Part shown: piece after piece, positions 43,941-51,779 of the stretch
Position numbering within the stretch: the stretch's first letter is position 1
Layout of the letters: each line of letters starts with the position of its first letter
Assembly: GCA_018266075.1 (NCBI GenBank)
Contig: JAFEBB010000034.1
Coordinates: forward strand, 22,076 to 86,075
From: Deltaproteobacteria bacterium
GTDB taxonomy: Bacteria > Myxococcota > Myxococcia > Myxococcales > SZAS-1
Reading direction: 5' to 3'
DNA length: 64,000 nt
Made by a program: the position numbers and the translations under genes
The notes under the pieces: generated by a model
What the model was told of the DNA's origin: nothing
What the model saw: the letters and a program-made list of their open reading frames with translations, nothing else
Databases searched by the model: none

Positions 43941-46058
43941 TCAATAGAAGGCAGAGAGCGTGATGCGTCCGTTGCGCGGCGCGCCCGGCGTGAAGGCGAC
44001 ATCGGTCACGGGTGCGGCTTCGCCCGGGAGCTGCGTCGTGGTGTCGAATTGCGCCTCGCGCCAATGCGTGCCGAGCAGGTTCTCGATCACCAGCCCGAGC
44101 TCGAACATCCGCCAGCGATAGGCAGCGCTCACTTCGAACAGCGTGTAGCCCTGCGCCACGAGCGAGCCGTCCGCGTTGGCCGGGCGATCGGCGACGGAGC
44201 GCATGCCGAGCCGCGCTTTCCAGCCGCTCGGGTGCAGCGCGGTCAGGCCCGCGGCGCCGGTGCGCGTGGGCGCGAGCGCCACCGCATTGGCGTTGCTCGG
44301 ATCCTGCGTGAACACCGCATGCGCAAGCGCGAGATCGGCGTCCGCCCAGAGCCACGGCTGGATCTCGTACCGACCTTCGAGCTCGAGTCCGTAGCGCTGC
44401 GTCGGACCGGCGGCCGAAGTCGTGTCCTCATCGGCGTCGAAGACCTGCTCCGATTGCAGATGCAGGCTCCACGCGGTCGCGGCGAGCTCGAGTCGATCGA
44501 GCAAGCGCACCCGCGTCCCCAACTCGGCGCCAAACGCGCGTGGCAGTGCGCCCGAGGCGTGCGCCGCGATCACCGCGCGCGCGTCATTCGAGTGGAAGCC
44601 GCCGCCGAGGTCGCCGAACAGCTCCCAGAAGTCGGTCGGCCGGACCGCGATCTGCAACTTCGGATTCGCGATCGACGCTTGCACCACGCCGCTCTGCGAA
44701 CCCCCTGGCCTGAGATCGTCGACTTTGAACGTGAAGAGATCGCCGCGCACGCCCGCGACCACGCGCAGCCATCGGCCCAGGCGCAGATCTTCCGCGAGGT
44801 ACGCGGAGAGCGAGCTCTCGGCGATCTGCGCGTCGTCGCAGGGATTCACGCCATCATCGAAGCAATCCGACAGCCGCTGACGTTGATGCACGTGCCAGAG
44901 CTGGGTGTGGATGTCGTCGAAGCGGGCCTGCGCGCCGAGCGTGCTCGTGAGCTGCGCGGGACCGAGGTGCGAAGTCCGCCCCACGTGCGCATCGAGGCCC
45001 GTGGCGGTACGCGCGTCGTCTTGCTCGATCTCGTCGAGGTTCACAGGATCACGCAGCGCAAACGTGAAGTCGCTGAAGAGCGACACGCGATAGCGGAGAA
45101 CCCACGCTTGAAGTTGCAGCTCCTGCTCGCCCGCGTGCTTCTGCGTGAGCGTGGCGATGAGCTGCTGCCGCTGCGTCTGCCCGCCTTCGCTCGGATCCAG
45201 AGATCCGAGCTCCTCCACCCGGCCTTCCGCGACCGCGCGCTCGGGGAGCTGCCCGCTCGAGCTCCACTGTGAGCCGTACGCGTTCGCGAGGAGCGCCAGC
45301 TCCAGCTCCGGCGTGATCGAGAGCGTGTCCTTCGCGAACACGTTGTAGCGCTGCAGGTCCTCCGGGTATTGAAAAGGTCCGTTCGTCCCCTCGACGGCCG
45401 CCGCGAGCCACGGCGTTCCCGCGAGCTGTGGCGCGGTGCCGATGGCGAGCACGCGGTACTCGTCGAAGCTGCCGTACGTTGCGGAGAGCGAGCTCTCCGC
45501 GAACATGCGTCGTGTGCGCAGATTCACGGCACCCGCGGTGTCGAAGTCGCCGAGCTCGGGGTAGTACGGCCCCTTGGTCACGTCGACGCGATCGATGACC
45601 TCGGGGAGCAAGAAGTTCGCATCCGCGTAGCCCTGGCCGTGGCCGTGGCTGGGCAGATTCACCGGGACGCCGTCGAGCAGCAGGCTCACGTCAGTGCCGT
45701 GGTCGGCGTCGAAGCCGCGCAGGAAGAGCTGATCGGCCTTTCCACCGCCCTGGTGTTGGGCAATCACCAGGCCGGGGACGGCGCGAAGAATGTCCTCGGG
45801 CGTGGCGTGCGGCCGCATCACCAGATCGCGCTCGCGGAGCGTGGTCGCAGAGGCCGCCGAGGTGGGCGTCGACGCCACCACCGACGCGCTCAGCGCCAAC
45901 AGCTTCCCGGCGTCGGGCTCGAACGAACCTGCATCCGGGGCAAAAGGTCCGGCATCCACCTCATCGGTCTCGACGGCCCCCGCGTCGAACGCATCCACAC
46001 CCTGGGCATGCGCGACACCGGTCACGAGGAGTGTCCACGCGAGGAAGCCCGCGCGCAT
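43941..46058 (-). CDS. TonB-dependent outer-membrane receptor, probably for nickel
   Basis: A 705-aa receptor with a signal peptide (MRAGFLAWTLLVTGVAHA), a low-complexity Asp/Ala region, a plug domain (about 70-200; TPEDILRAVPGL, FLRGFDADHGTDVSLLLDGVPVN, VDVTKGPYYPELGD) and a 22-strand beta barrel ending in the aromatic ITLSAFY. His-rich plug sequence (LPSHGHGQGYADANF) fits metal handling. Specificity is inferred from context: nikR follows directly in the same direction, and a nickel permease is divergently transcribed. It would import nickel chelates across the outer membrane using TonB energy. Confidence 0.88.
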   Translation of the reverse strand: MRAGFLAWTLLVTGVAHAQGVDAFDAGAVETDEVDAGPFAPDAGSFEPDAGKLLALSASVVASTPTSAASATTLRERDLVMRPHATPEDILRAVPGLVIAQHQGGGKADQLFLRGFDADHGTDVSLLLDGVPVNLPSHGHGQGYADANFLLPEVIDRVDVTKGPYYPELGDFDTAGAVNLRTRRMFAESSLSATYGSFDEYRVLAIGTAPQLAGTPWLAAAVEGTNGPFQYPEDLQRYNVFAKDTLSITPELELALLANAYGSQWSSSGQLPERAVAEGRVEELGSLDPSEGGQTQRQQLIATLTQKHAGEQELQLQAWVLRYRVSLFSDFTFALRDPVNLDEIEQDDARTATGLDAHVGRTSHLGPAQLTSTLGAQARFDDIHTQLWHVHQRQRLSDCFDDGVNPCDDAQIAESSLSAYLAEDLRLGRWLRVVAGVRGDLFTFKVDDLRPGGSQSGVVQASIANPKLQIAVRPTDFWELFGDLGGGFHSNDARAVIAAHASGALPRAFGAELGTRVRLLDRLELAATAWSLHLQSEQVFDADEDTTSAAGPTQRYGLELEGRYEIQPWLWADADLALAHAVFTQDPSNANAVALAPTRTGAAGLTALHPSGWKARLGMRSVADRPANADGSLVAQGYTLFEVSAAYRWRMFELGLVIENLLGTHWREAQFDTTTQLPGEAAPVTDVAFTPGAPRNGRITLSAFY

Positions 46059-46068
46059 CTTGTGGCCG

Positions 46069-46096
46069 GTGTTACGAATATGAATATTCCTCGCAC
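46069..46096. promoter_or_regulatory. Putative NikR operator
   Basis: In the 81-bp divergent promoter between the TonB receptor and the permease lies GTGTTAC, then 14 bp, then CTCGCAC. The left half matches the GTGTTAC half-site described for many NikR operators (GTGTTAC-N13/14-GTAACAC); the right half matches at 4 of 7 positions. In addition, TTACGAA/CTACGAA repeats occur at 46072, 46104 and 46125, which could be further sites. Nickel-loaded NikR bound here would repress both divergent genes. Confidence 0.5.
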
Positions 46097-46139
46097 GCCG
46101 TTGCTACGAACTCGCATATCTGTGCTACGAAGCCAAGCC

Positions 46140-46793
46140 ATGTCCGCCCTCGCCATCGCCGCCGTGCTGGGCCTGCTCCTGGGGCTGCGCCACGCCTTCG
46201 AGCCGGACCACCTGGCGGCCGTGACCACCCTGGTGACCTCGGGCGAGTCGCCGTCGCGCGGCTTCCGCTTGGGCGCCACCTGGGGCCTGGGACACACGCT
46301 CTCGCTCTTCGTGGTGGGCGGCGCGCTGTGTGTGCTGCGGCGCCAGCTCCCGCCCGCGCTCGAGGACGGCTTCGAGCTCGTGGTGGCGGTGATGCTCGTG
46401 GTGCTGGGCGTGCGCGCGCTGGTCATCGCGGGCCATGGACACGCGCACCCGGCGCCCTCGAACCCAGGGCGCCGCTCGCTGCTCGTGGGCCTCACCCATG
46501 GGCTCGCGGGAAGCGGCGCCATGACCGCGATCGCCATGGCGGCCATGCCCGATCCCAAGCTGGCGCTCGGCTACATCGCGCTCTTCGGTGCGGGCTCGGC
46601 CGTCGGAATGGGGCTGATGACGGCCGTCGCGGGCCGCGGGCTGCGCGCGCTCGATGGCCGGCAGCAGTGGCAGCGCGGGCTGACCGTGGCCGCCGGGCTG
46701 GTCTCGCTGGTGCTGGGGCTGGTCTGGGGGACGCCGCGCGCGGTGCGGCTGGTGTCTCGGCCTGCCGAGTCGGTGCAGCTCTCGCTCCGCTGA
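46140..46793 (+). CDS. NiCoT/UreH-type nickel (cobalt) permease
   Basis: A 217-aa inner-membrane protein with about six helices. The first helix carries the NiCoT signature HX4DH as RHAFEPDHLAAV (His18, Asp23, His24), and a cytoplasmic or periplasmic loop is His-rich (GHGHAHPAP). A second Gly-rich motif (THGLAGSGAM) is typical of UreH/HupE-like transporters. The protein is shorter than classic eight-helix NixA/HoxN. Divergent orientation to the TonB receptor-nikR operon across a NikR-like site supports nickel uptake. Confidence 0.82.
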   Translation: MSALAIAAVLGLLLGLRHAFEPDHLAAVTTLVTSGESPSRGFRLGATWGLGHTLSLFVVGGALCVLRRQLPPALEDGFELVVAVMLVVLGVRALVIAGHGHAHPAPSNPGRRSLLVGLTHGLAGSGAMTAIAMAAMPDPKLALGYIALFGAGSAVGMGLMTAVAGRGLRALDGRQQWQRGLTVAAGLVSLVLGLVWGTPRAVRLVSRPAESVQLSLR

Positions 46794-46841
46794 GTTGGGA
46801 CGACGCCCGGGTTCCGCTAGGCTCCACGAGCGGGTGGGACC

Positions 46842-47198
46842 ATGCAAATCCTCGTGGTCGACGATTACGAGCCGTTCGCGCGCTCGCTGCGCAACCTGCT
46901 CGGCGACGAGCACGCGGTGACGATCGCGCTCACCCGCGAGCGCGCGGTGGAGCTGCTCGGCCACGGCGTGGCGTACGACCTGGTGCTGCTCGACGTGAAC
47001 CTCGCCGGCGTGTCGGGCATCGAGGTCTACGAGTTCTTGAAGGCGCGGGGCAGCGCGTCGCGCGTGGTCTTCATGACCGGCGGCATCGACGACTCCGCCC
47101 TCGCCGAAGCGCTCGCGCGCATCGATGCCCCGCAGCTGGAGAAGCCGTTCCGCGAGGGCGAGCTGCGCGCGCTGCTGACGCGCTGGAAGACGACCTAG
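46842..47198 (+). CDS. Single-domain response regulator receiver
   Basis: A 118-aa CheY-like receiver with phospho-acceptor Asp51 (LLDVNLAG), acidic pair Asp7-Asp8 (VVDDYE), Thr79 (FMTGG) and Lys101 (EKPF). There is no output domain, so it acts by protein interaction or in a phosphorelay. The nearby orphan kinases (3272-4687 and 14006-15595) are not close enough to assign. Its last four bases overlap the convergent gpmA stop. Confidence 0.92.
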   Translation: MQILVVDDYEPFARSLRNLLGDEHAVTIALTRERAVELLGHGVAYDLVLLDVNLAGVSGIEVYEFLKARGSASRVVFMTGGIDDSALAEALARIDAPQLEKPFREGELRALLTRWKTT

Positions 47199-47797
47199 AG
47201 CGTCTTCTTGGAGAGCACCTTGCCGCTCGGGTCCACGTCGTAGACGAGCGGCGCGCCAGTGGCGAGCTCGAGCGCGACCACCGCCTCCTTCGAGAGCTGG
47301 TCGAGCGCCATCACGATGCTGCGGTTCGAGTTGCCGTGCGCGACGACCAGCACGTTCTTGCCCTGCTTGAGATCGCCGGAGATGCAGCGCTCGAAGAACG
47401 GCAGGGTGCGCTTGGCGGTGAGCTCGAGCGACTCGCCGTTCGGCGGGGCGACGTCGTAGCTGCGGCGCCAGAGCTTCACTTGATCCGGGCCGTATTTCTT
47501 GGCGAGCTCTTCCTTGTTGAGGCCCTGCAGGTCGCCGTAGTGGCGCTCGTTCAGCGCCTGGTCGCGGATGACGGGCAGCTTGGTGCCCATGGTCTCGAGG
47601 ATGAGGCCGAGCGTCTCCTGGGCGCGGGAGAGCGCGCTGGTGTACGCGACGTCGAACTTCATGCCCTTCAAGAGCTCGCCGGCGCGGCGCGCTTCGGCGC
47701 GGCCGTTGTCGGTGAGCGGCACGTCCACCCAGCCGGTGAAGCGGTTCTCCAGATTCCAGAGCGACTGGCCGTGACGGACGAGGACGAGGGTAGGCAT
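47195..47797 (-). CDS. gpmA: 2,3-bisphosphoglycerate-dependent phosphoglycerate mutase
   Basis: A 200-aa histidine phosphatase-superfamily enzyme with catalytic motif VRHGQSLWN (phospho-His9), RFTGWVDVPLT, SALSRAQET, LNERHYGDLQGLNK and the second His in VAHGNSNR. These blocks define dPGM, which interconverts 3- and 2-phosphoglycerate. It is slightly short (E. coli 250 aa), like many delta-proteobacterial members. Confidence 0.93.
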   Translation of the reverse strand: MPTLVLVRHGQSLWNLENRFTGWVDVPLTDNGRAEARRAGELLKGMKFDVAYTSALSRAQETLGLILETMGTKLPVIRDQALNERHYGDLQGLNKEELAKKYGPDQVKLWRRSYDVAPPNGESLELTAKRTLPFFERCISGDLKQGKNVLVVAHGNSNRSIVMALDQLSKEAVVALELATGAPLVYDVDPSGKVLSKKTL

Positions 47798-47851
47798 GGC
47801 CAGCGATTTAGCACGGCCGCGCGCCGCTTTCAGCGGCTGCGCGCTCGCTGC

Positions 47852-48697
47852 TCAGCGCTCCAGCCAGACGATCCCGGTGGTATCGCGCACCAGGTTCTTG
47901 AGCGGCCGAGGGACGTTCTTCGTCAGCGGCGCCCACAAGCGGGTGACCGTGCCGCGCTTCAGCCGCGCGCCCGCGTCGATGAAGGCCGTCTCGTTGCGCA
48001 CCTTCCAGCCGAACTGCTCGAACCACTTGCCGCCCTGCCGCGGGCCGAACTGCATGCGCGCGTCGCCGGTGGCGAGCTGCGAGTTCCAGAGCACCTGAAC
48101 GACCTTCAGCGCGCGCCAGTCGGTGAGGTCCATCATCCAGAAGGCGATGCCGGCCTGGGCGTGAAGATCGCGCGCGAGGCTGACCACGGCCGCTTCGGGC
48201 AAGTAGATGAGCAGGCCTTCGGTGAGCACCAGCGCGCGCTTGAAGTCGCGGCCGAGGCGCTGGATGAACGCGAGCCGCTTGGCGTCGTCGGCGAGATCCA
48301 CGCGCACGCGCTCGAGCTTGCAGCTCGCGGCCACGTCGCCAAGCACGGACTCTTTGTGATCGAAGATCCCCGGCAGATCCGCCTCGATCCAGGTGAGCGA
48401 CTTGGGAAGCTGCAGCCGCTGCGGACGCGCGTCGAGGCCCGCGGCCATGTTCACCACCGCGTCGACCTTGTCGGTGCGCACGGCCTCGAGGATGAGCTCG
48501 TCGATCACGCGCGTGCGCACGGCCATGGCCCACTGCAGGGTGTGCGCGCCGCGCATGCGCTGGGTGAGCTCGAAGCCGCGCTCGCCGGCGAGCATGCGCG
48601 CGAAGGGATCGCGGAAGAGCGCGTCGGGGCGCTCGGATTCGCGGGCGCGAAAGGCAGCCACCCAGCGTGCGGTGTCGGAGATGTTCTCAATGGCCAT
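47852..48697 (-). CDS. Class I SAM-dependent methyltransferase (leucine-carboxyl-methyltransferase-like)
   Basis: A 281-aa protein of the LCMT/TIGR00027-type family: ISDTARWVAAFRARESERPDALFRDPFARML is the recognised N-terminal block (seen here from residue 6), then the SAM-binding VVNMAAGLDARPQRL with the Gly-rich loop, WIEADLPG, and VLTEGLLIYLPE. The substrate is unknown; family members often methylate secondary-metabolite hydroxyl or carboxyl groups. The start overlaps the end of dinB by 11 bp. An imperfect hairpin (47823-47837) lies between this gene and gpmA. Confidence 0.85.
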   Translation of the reverse strand: MAIENISDTARWVAAFRARESERPDALFRDPFARMLAGERGFELTQRMRGAHTLQWAMAVRTRVIDELILEAVRTDKVDAVVNMAAGLDARPQRLQLPKSLTWIEADLPGIFDHKESVLGDVAASCKLERVRVDLADDAKRLAFIQRLGRDFKRALVLTEGLLIYLPEAAVVSLARDLHAQAGIAFWMMDLTDWRALKVVQVLWNSQLATGDARMQFGPRQGGKWFEQFGWKVRNETAFIDAGARLKRGTVTRLWAPLTKNVPRPLKNLVRDTTGIVWLER

Positions 48698-49862
48698 GCG
48701 TGCGTCCCACCAGGGTCCCCAAGGTGACGGCGTCTTCGCCGAAGCGCTCGGCGATCTTGTCGAGTGACTTGTGCAGCGCCTCGCGCCGCGAATCGCGCTC
48801 GTTGCCAAAGAGCCCGAGCTGCCCTTCCTGCCCGGCGCCCACGAGGTCCATGCCCGCCACGCCCGTGAGCCGCACCTTCTTCTCCAGCGGCACGCGCAGG
48901 AGCATCTCCTTGGCCGCGCGGTAGAGCTCCTGCTCGTCGTCGGTGGGCCTGGGCAGCTTCTGCGAGCGGGTGACGACCTCGAAGTCGGCGTACTTCACCT
49001 TGAGGTGCGCGGTGTGCGCCTTGAGCTCGGCGCGGCGCAGTCGACGCGCGACGCGCAGGCTCTGCTCCAGCAGGTGTGGCGCGAGGGCGGCGGATCCGAA
49101 CAGATCCTCGTCGAACGTCTCTTCGGCGCCCACGCGCTTGGCTTGTCGGTCGGGCACCACCACGCGCTCGTCATGGCCTTGCGCGAGCGAGATCAGATCC
49201 GCGGCGCCGTCGCCCACTTCGGTCCGCAGCAGCGAAGCATCGAAGCGCGCCAGCTGGCCGATCTTGTGAATGCCCAGCCGCTTGAGCGCGCCCGCGAGCT
49301 TCGGCCCCACGCCCCACAAGCGCTCGACGGGCAACGGCGCGAGGAACTCAGCCACGCCGTCGTGCGGCACCTCGCGCTGGCCGTTGGGCTTGGCGAGATC
49401 CGAGGCGATCTTCGCCGCGAACTTCACCGGCGCGATCCCGGCCGAAGCGGGCAAGTTCAGCTCGTCCCAGATCGCCTTTCGAATCGCGCTCGCCTGCTGC
49501 GCGGGCGGACCGAAGAGCTTCACGGAAGCGGTCACGTCGAGGAAGGCCTCGTCGAGCGAGAGCGGCTCCACCTCGGGCGTGAAGCGCGCGAACACGTCGA
49601 ACACCCTTTCCGAGGCGGCCGTGTACGCGGAGAAGCGCGGCGGCACCACGAGCGCCTGGGGTGCGGCGCGCAGGGCCTGGCTCATGGGCATGGCCGAGCG
49701 CACGCCGAACTTCCGGACTTCGTAGCTGGCTGCGAGCACCACGCCGCGCGTCGGGTGTCCGCCGACGATCACGGGCTTGCCCCGCAGCTCGGGCCGATCG
49801 CGCTGCTCCACCGACGCATAGAAGGCGTCCATGTCGACGTGGATGATGGCCCGCGCGCTCAC
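48687..49862 (-). CDS. dinB: DNA polymerase IV (Y-family)
   Basis: A 391-aa translesion polymerase. Catalytic acids lie in VDMDAFYASVE (Asp10) and LSLDEAFLDV (Asp104, Glu105); a helix-hairpin-helix region (LWGVGPKLAGALKRLGI) and the little-finger domain follow. Near the C-terminus, QLGLFG (about 348-353) is a beta-clamp-binding motif. It begins with GTG. It is usually part of the DNA-damage response; a LexA box was not identified upstream. Confidence 0.95.
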   Translation of the reverse strand: MSARAIIHVDMDAFYASVEQRDRPELRGKPVIVGGHPTRGVVLAASYEVRKFGVRSAMPMSQALRAAPQALVVPPRFSAYTAASERVFDVFARFTPEVEPLSLDEAFLDVTASVKLFGPPAQQASAIRKAIWDELNLPASAGIAPVKFAAKIASDLAKPNGQREVPHDGVAEFLAPLPVERLWGVGPKLAGALKRLGIHKIGQLARFDASLLRTEVGDGAADLISLAQGHDERVVVPDRQAKRVGAEETFDEDLFGSAALAPHLLEQSLRVARRLRRAELKAHTAHLKVKYADFEVVTRSQKLPRPTDDEQELYRAAKEMLLRVPLEKKVRLTGVAGMDLVGAGQEGQLGLFGNERDSRREALHKSLDKIAERFGEDAVTLGTLVGRTHGH

Positions 49863-49889
49863 CGGCGCAGCATACCCGCGCCGCGTCGT

Positions 49890-50975
49890 TCACGCCTCGC
49901 GCAGTGCGACCAGCACGCCGCTGTACATCAAGAGCCGCGAGCGATCGCCCGCGGGCCCGAGCTCGAAGGAGCTCGTCATCCCCAAGATCGGCACGCCGGG
50001 GAGCGCCGTTCGAATGGCGCGCAAGTCTGCGTCGGGCTCGAGGTGCAGCTTCCGGCCGCGGCCGTCGCAGTTGAAGTAGAGCGCCGCCTTCACCTGCTCC
50101 GGCTTCTCGAGGCGCTGGAGCGCGCGATTCAGATCGCGCACCGCGCCCAACGTCTCCCGCCAGGCGAACGCGAGCTCCATGCCCTCTTCGACGTCATCCG
50201 GCAGCTGCAGCGCGCCCGAAGCGCTGTCGACGCCGACGATCGGGCGGACCACGTGCGCATCCGCGCCGGGCTTGCGCAGCGCGACGAACAACAGATTTGG
50301 CAGCTGGGATGGGTCCGAGAGGTTCTTCTCGAGGTGCGCCTTGAGGCCCGCACACGCCTTGCGGCCGCCCACCTCGAGCACCGCGTTGCGCCGCGCCCGC
50401 GTCACCTGCTCGAAGGGCGTCACCGGATCCGCGCCCTGGGCCACCACGACCTGCGCGCTGAGCCCTTCCACCTCGGCCATGGCGAACGGGCCCTCGCCCG
50501 CGGCGCCGTCGGCGATGGCGAAGAGCGCCTGCGAGCGACCGGCCAGGCCCGCTCCAGCCAGCGCGCCGGGACGCGAACAGACCGCGGCGAGCAGCTCCGG
50601 ATCCAACCGCCGCGGATCCGGTAGAGCCAGCCGCAGCGACGCCGGCCGACTGAAGCGCTCGAGCTCCGCTGGCGTCGACACCAGCGCGGCCCGGGCGCGC
50701 ACGCCGCGAACGGCGAGCAGCGCCAGCCCGCGTTGATCCTCGTGCTCGCCCTCGGCGGTGATGACGCCGGTGGTGGATCCGCCCACGAGCGCCGGCCGCC
50801 CGAGGGCCATGCAGGCGCGCGCGGCCAGGCTCTGCGCGTCGTCGGCGTACTCGCTGGTGGCCAACAGGACGGCGAGCTCGGCGCGGCCTTGCAGCTTCGG
50901 CGCGACCTGGGCGAGCGCCTCGTCGAGCGCCTCGGCAGGGTCCTCACGCGTCGAGTGGCCGACGGCCGCTTCCAT
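49890..50975 (-). CDS. FIST domain protein (second copy)
   Basis: A 361-aa protein starting MEAAVGHSTREDPAEALDEAL, which is where the FIST_N signature begins. FIST_N region: LVGGSTTGVITAEG and SRPASLRLALPD. FIST_C region: LFVALRKPGADAHVVRPIVGVD, AALYFNCDGRGRKL and ILGMTSSFELGP. No signal or membrane segment is seen. It resembles the FIST protein at 2058-3275 in plan but is diverged and has no kinase next to it; its neighbour is dinB in the same direction (27 bp). Confidence 0.85.
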   Translation of the reverse strand: MEAAVGHSTREDPAEALDEALAQVAPKLQGRAELAVLLATSEYADDAQSLAARACMALGRPALVGGSTTGVITAEGEHEDQRGLALLAVRGVRARAALVSTPAELERFSRPASLRLALPDPRRLDPELLAAVCSRPGALAGAGLAGRSQALFAIADGAAGEGPFAMAEVEGLSAQVVVAQGADPVTPFEQVTRARRNAVLEVGGRKACAGLKAHLEKNLSDPSQLPNLLFVALRKPGADAHVVRPIVGVDSASGALQLPDDVEEGMELAFAWRETLGAVRDLNRALQRLEKPEQVKAALYFNCDGRGRKLHLEPDADLRAIRTALPGVPILGMTSSFELGPAGDRSRLLMYSGVLVALREA

Positions 50976-51371
50976 GGGCTCAAGGCTAGCGCGCGGCGGC
51001 GCTTCCGCGCTGCGCAATCTCTGCGTTGCCACGCATTGCGTCGAAGCTGAAAAAAGGCCAGGGCGGCGCGCTGGTGTGCCCTCCAACCGTCGCGCCGCCC
51101 CGTCCTCCCCCGCCCTGTCGCCGGCGCTGCCTTCGCGCCGCGGTGGAGCCGGCCCCCTCCTCCTGAGCGCGCGAGGCCCGACTCCCGTCGAACGCCCGCT
51201 CGCCTCCCCCCGGCCCCGTCCAGCTCCGCCGCGACGCCGCGGCGACGCAAGCCTCAAGAGCAAGTGCGGTGCCGGCCTTTTGCCCGCGCGGCGGGGCGTG
51301 AAGTGGGTAAATTGGTTCTCCGACACGGTCGTGCGTGGGAGCGGCTGGGTGCTCCACGGGGAGAGTGGACG
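50976..51371. other. Intergenic region with minus-strand terminator-like hairpin
   Basis: A 396-bp divergent gap with no supported gene. Perfect 10-bp arms GGGCGGCGCG (51062-51071) and CGCGCCGCCC (51092-51101) form a stem; read on the minus strand the stem is followed within 6 bp by six Ts (51055-51050), a good intrinsic-terminator layout. No minus-strand gene precedes it, so it might end an unannotated RNA or read-through. The rest is Pro/Arg-codon-like GC-rich sequence without signals. Confidence 0.45.
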
Positions 51372-51767
51372 ATGCTTCGGGCGCTGGTGCTGCTCGCGTT
51401 GCTGGCGCCCGACGGCGGAGCTCTTGCGCCGGTGCCAGCAGAGAAGCTTCGCGTGGAGAACCTGGGCGCCTCGCCGGTGACGCTGGTCCTGCAGCGCCCC
51501 GACGGAAGCACGCCCTGGGGCCCGTTCGAGCTCGGCGCGCATGAGATCATCGAGGTCGGCTACTGCCCTTGCGCGAACCTCACCCTCGAATTGCGCGCGC
51601 AACGGCGGAAGTCCGCGCTGCGCTATCCGCTGCACGACCAGACGGCGATCCTGCTCTCCGAAGACCGCTGGAGCGAGGGCGACCCCATCGTCCGCCGCGA
51701 CGAGCAGGCACCGACCTGCGCGGCCAGCTCGCGCTGTGCGGGACCGGACTTCCACATCGGCCGCTGA
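51372..51767 (+). CDS. Small secreted protein of unknown function
   Basis: A 131-aa protein with a short hydrophobic leader (MLRALVLLALLAPDGGA) and a beta-rich body (KLRVENLGASPVTLVLQRPDGS, GPFELGAHEIIEVGYCPC). Four Cys (two in CPC, two in a C-terminal ASSRC-type segment) could form disulfides. The family is not recognised. It is convergent with the Ser/Thr kinase gene, 12 bp apart. Confidence 0.6.
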   Translation: MLRALVLLALLAPDGGALAPVPAEKLRVENLGASPVTLVLQRPDGSTPWGPFELGAHEIIEVGYCPCANLTLELRAQRRKSALRYPLHDQTAILLSEDRWSEGDPIVRRDEQAPTCAASSRCAGPDFHIGR

Positions 51768-51779
51768 TCCGGATCCGGC

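Noticed and set aside
47823..47837. Small hairpin between methyltransferase and gpmA considered as a terminator
   Set aside because: Six-base stem with a three-base loop and no T-run on either strand; too weak to call.
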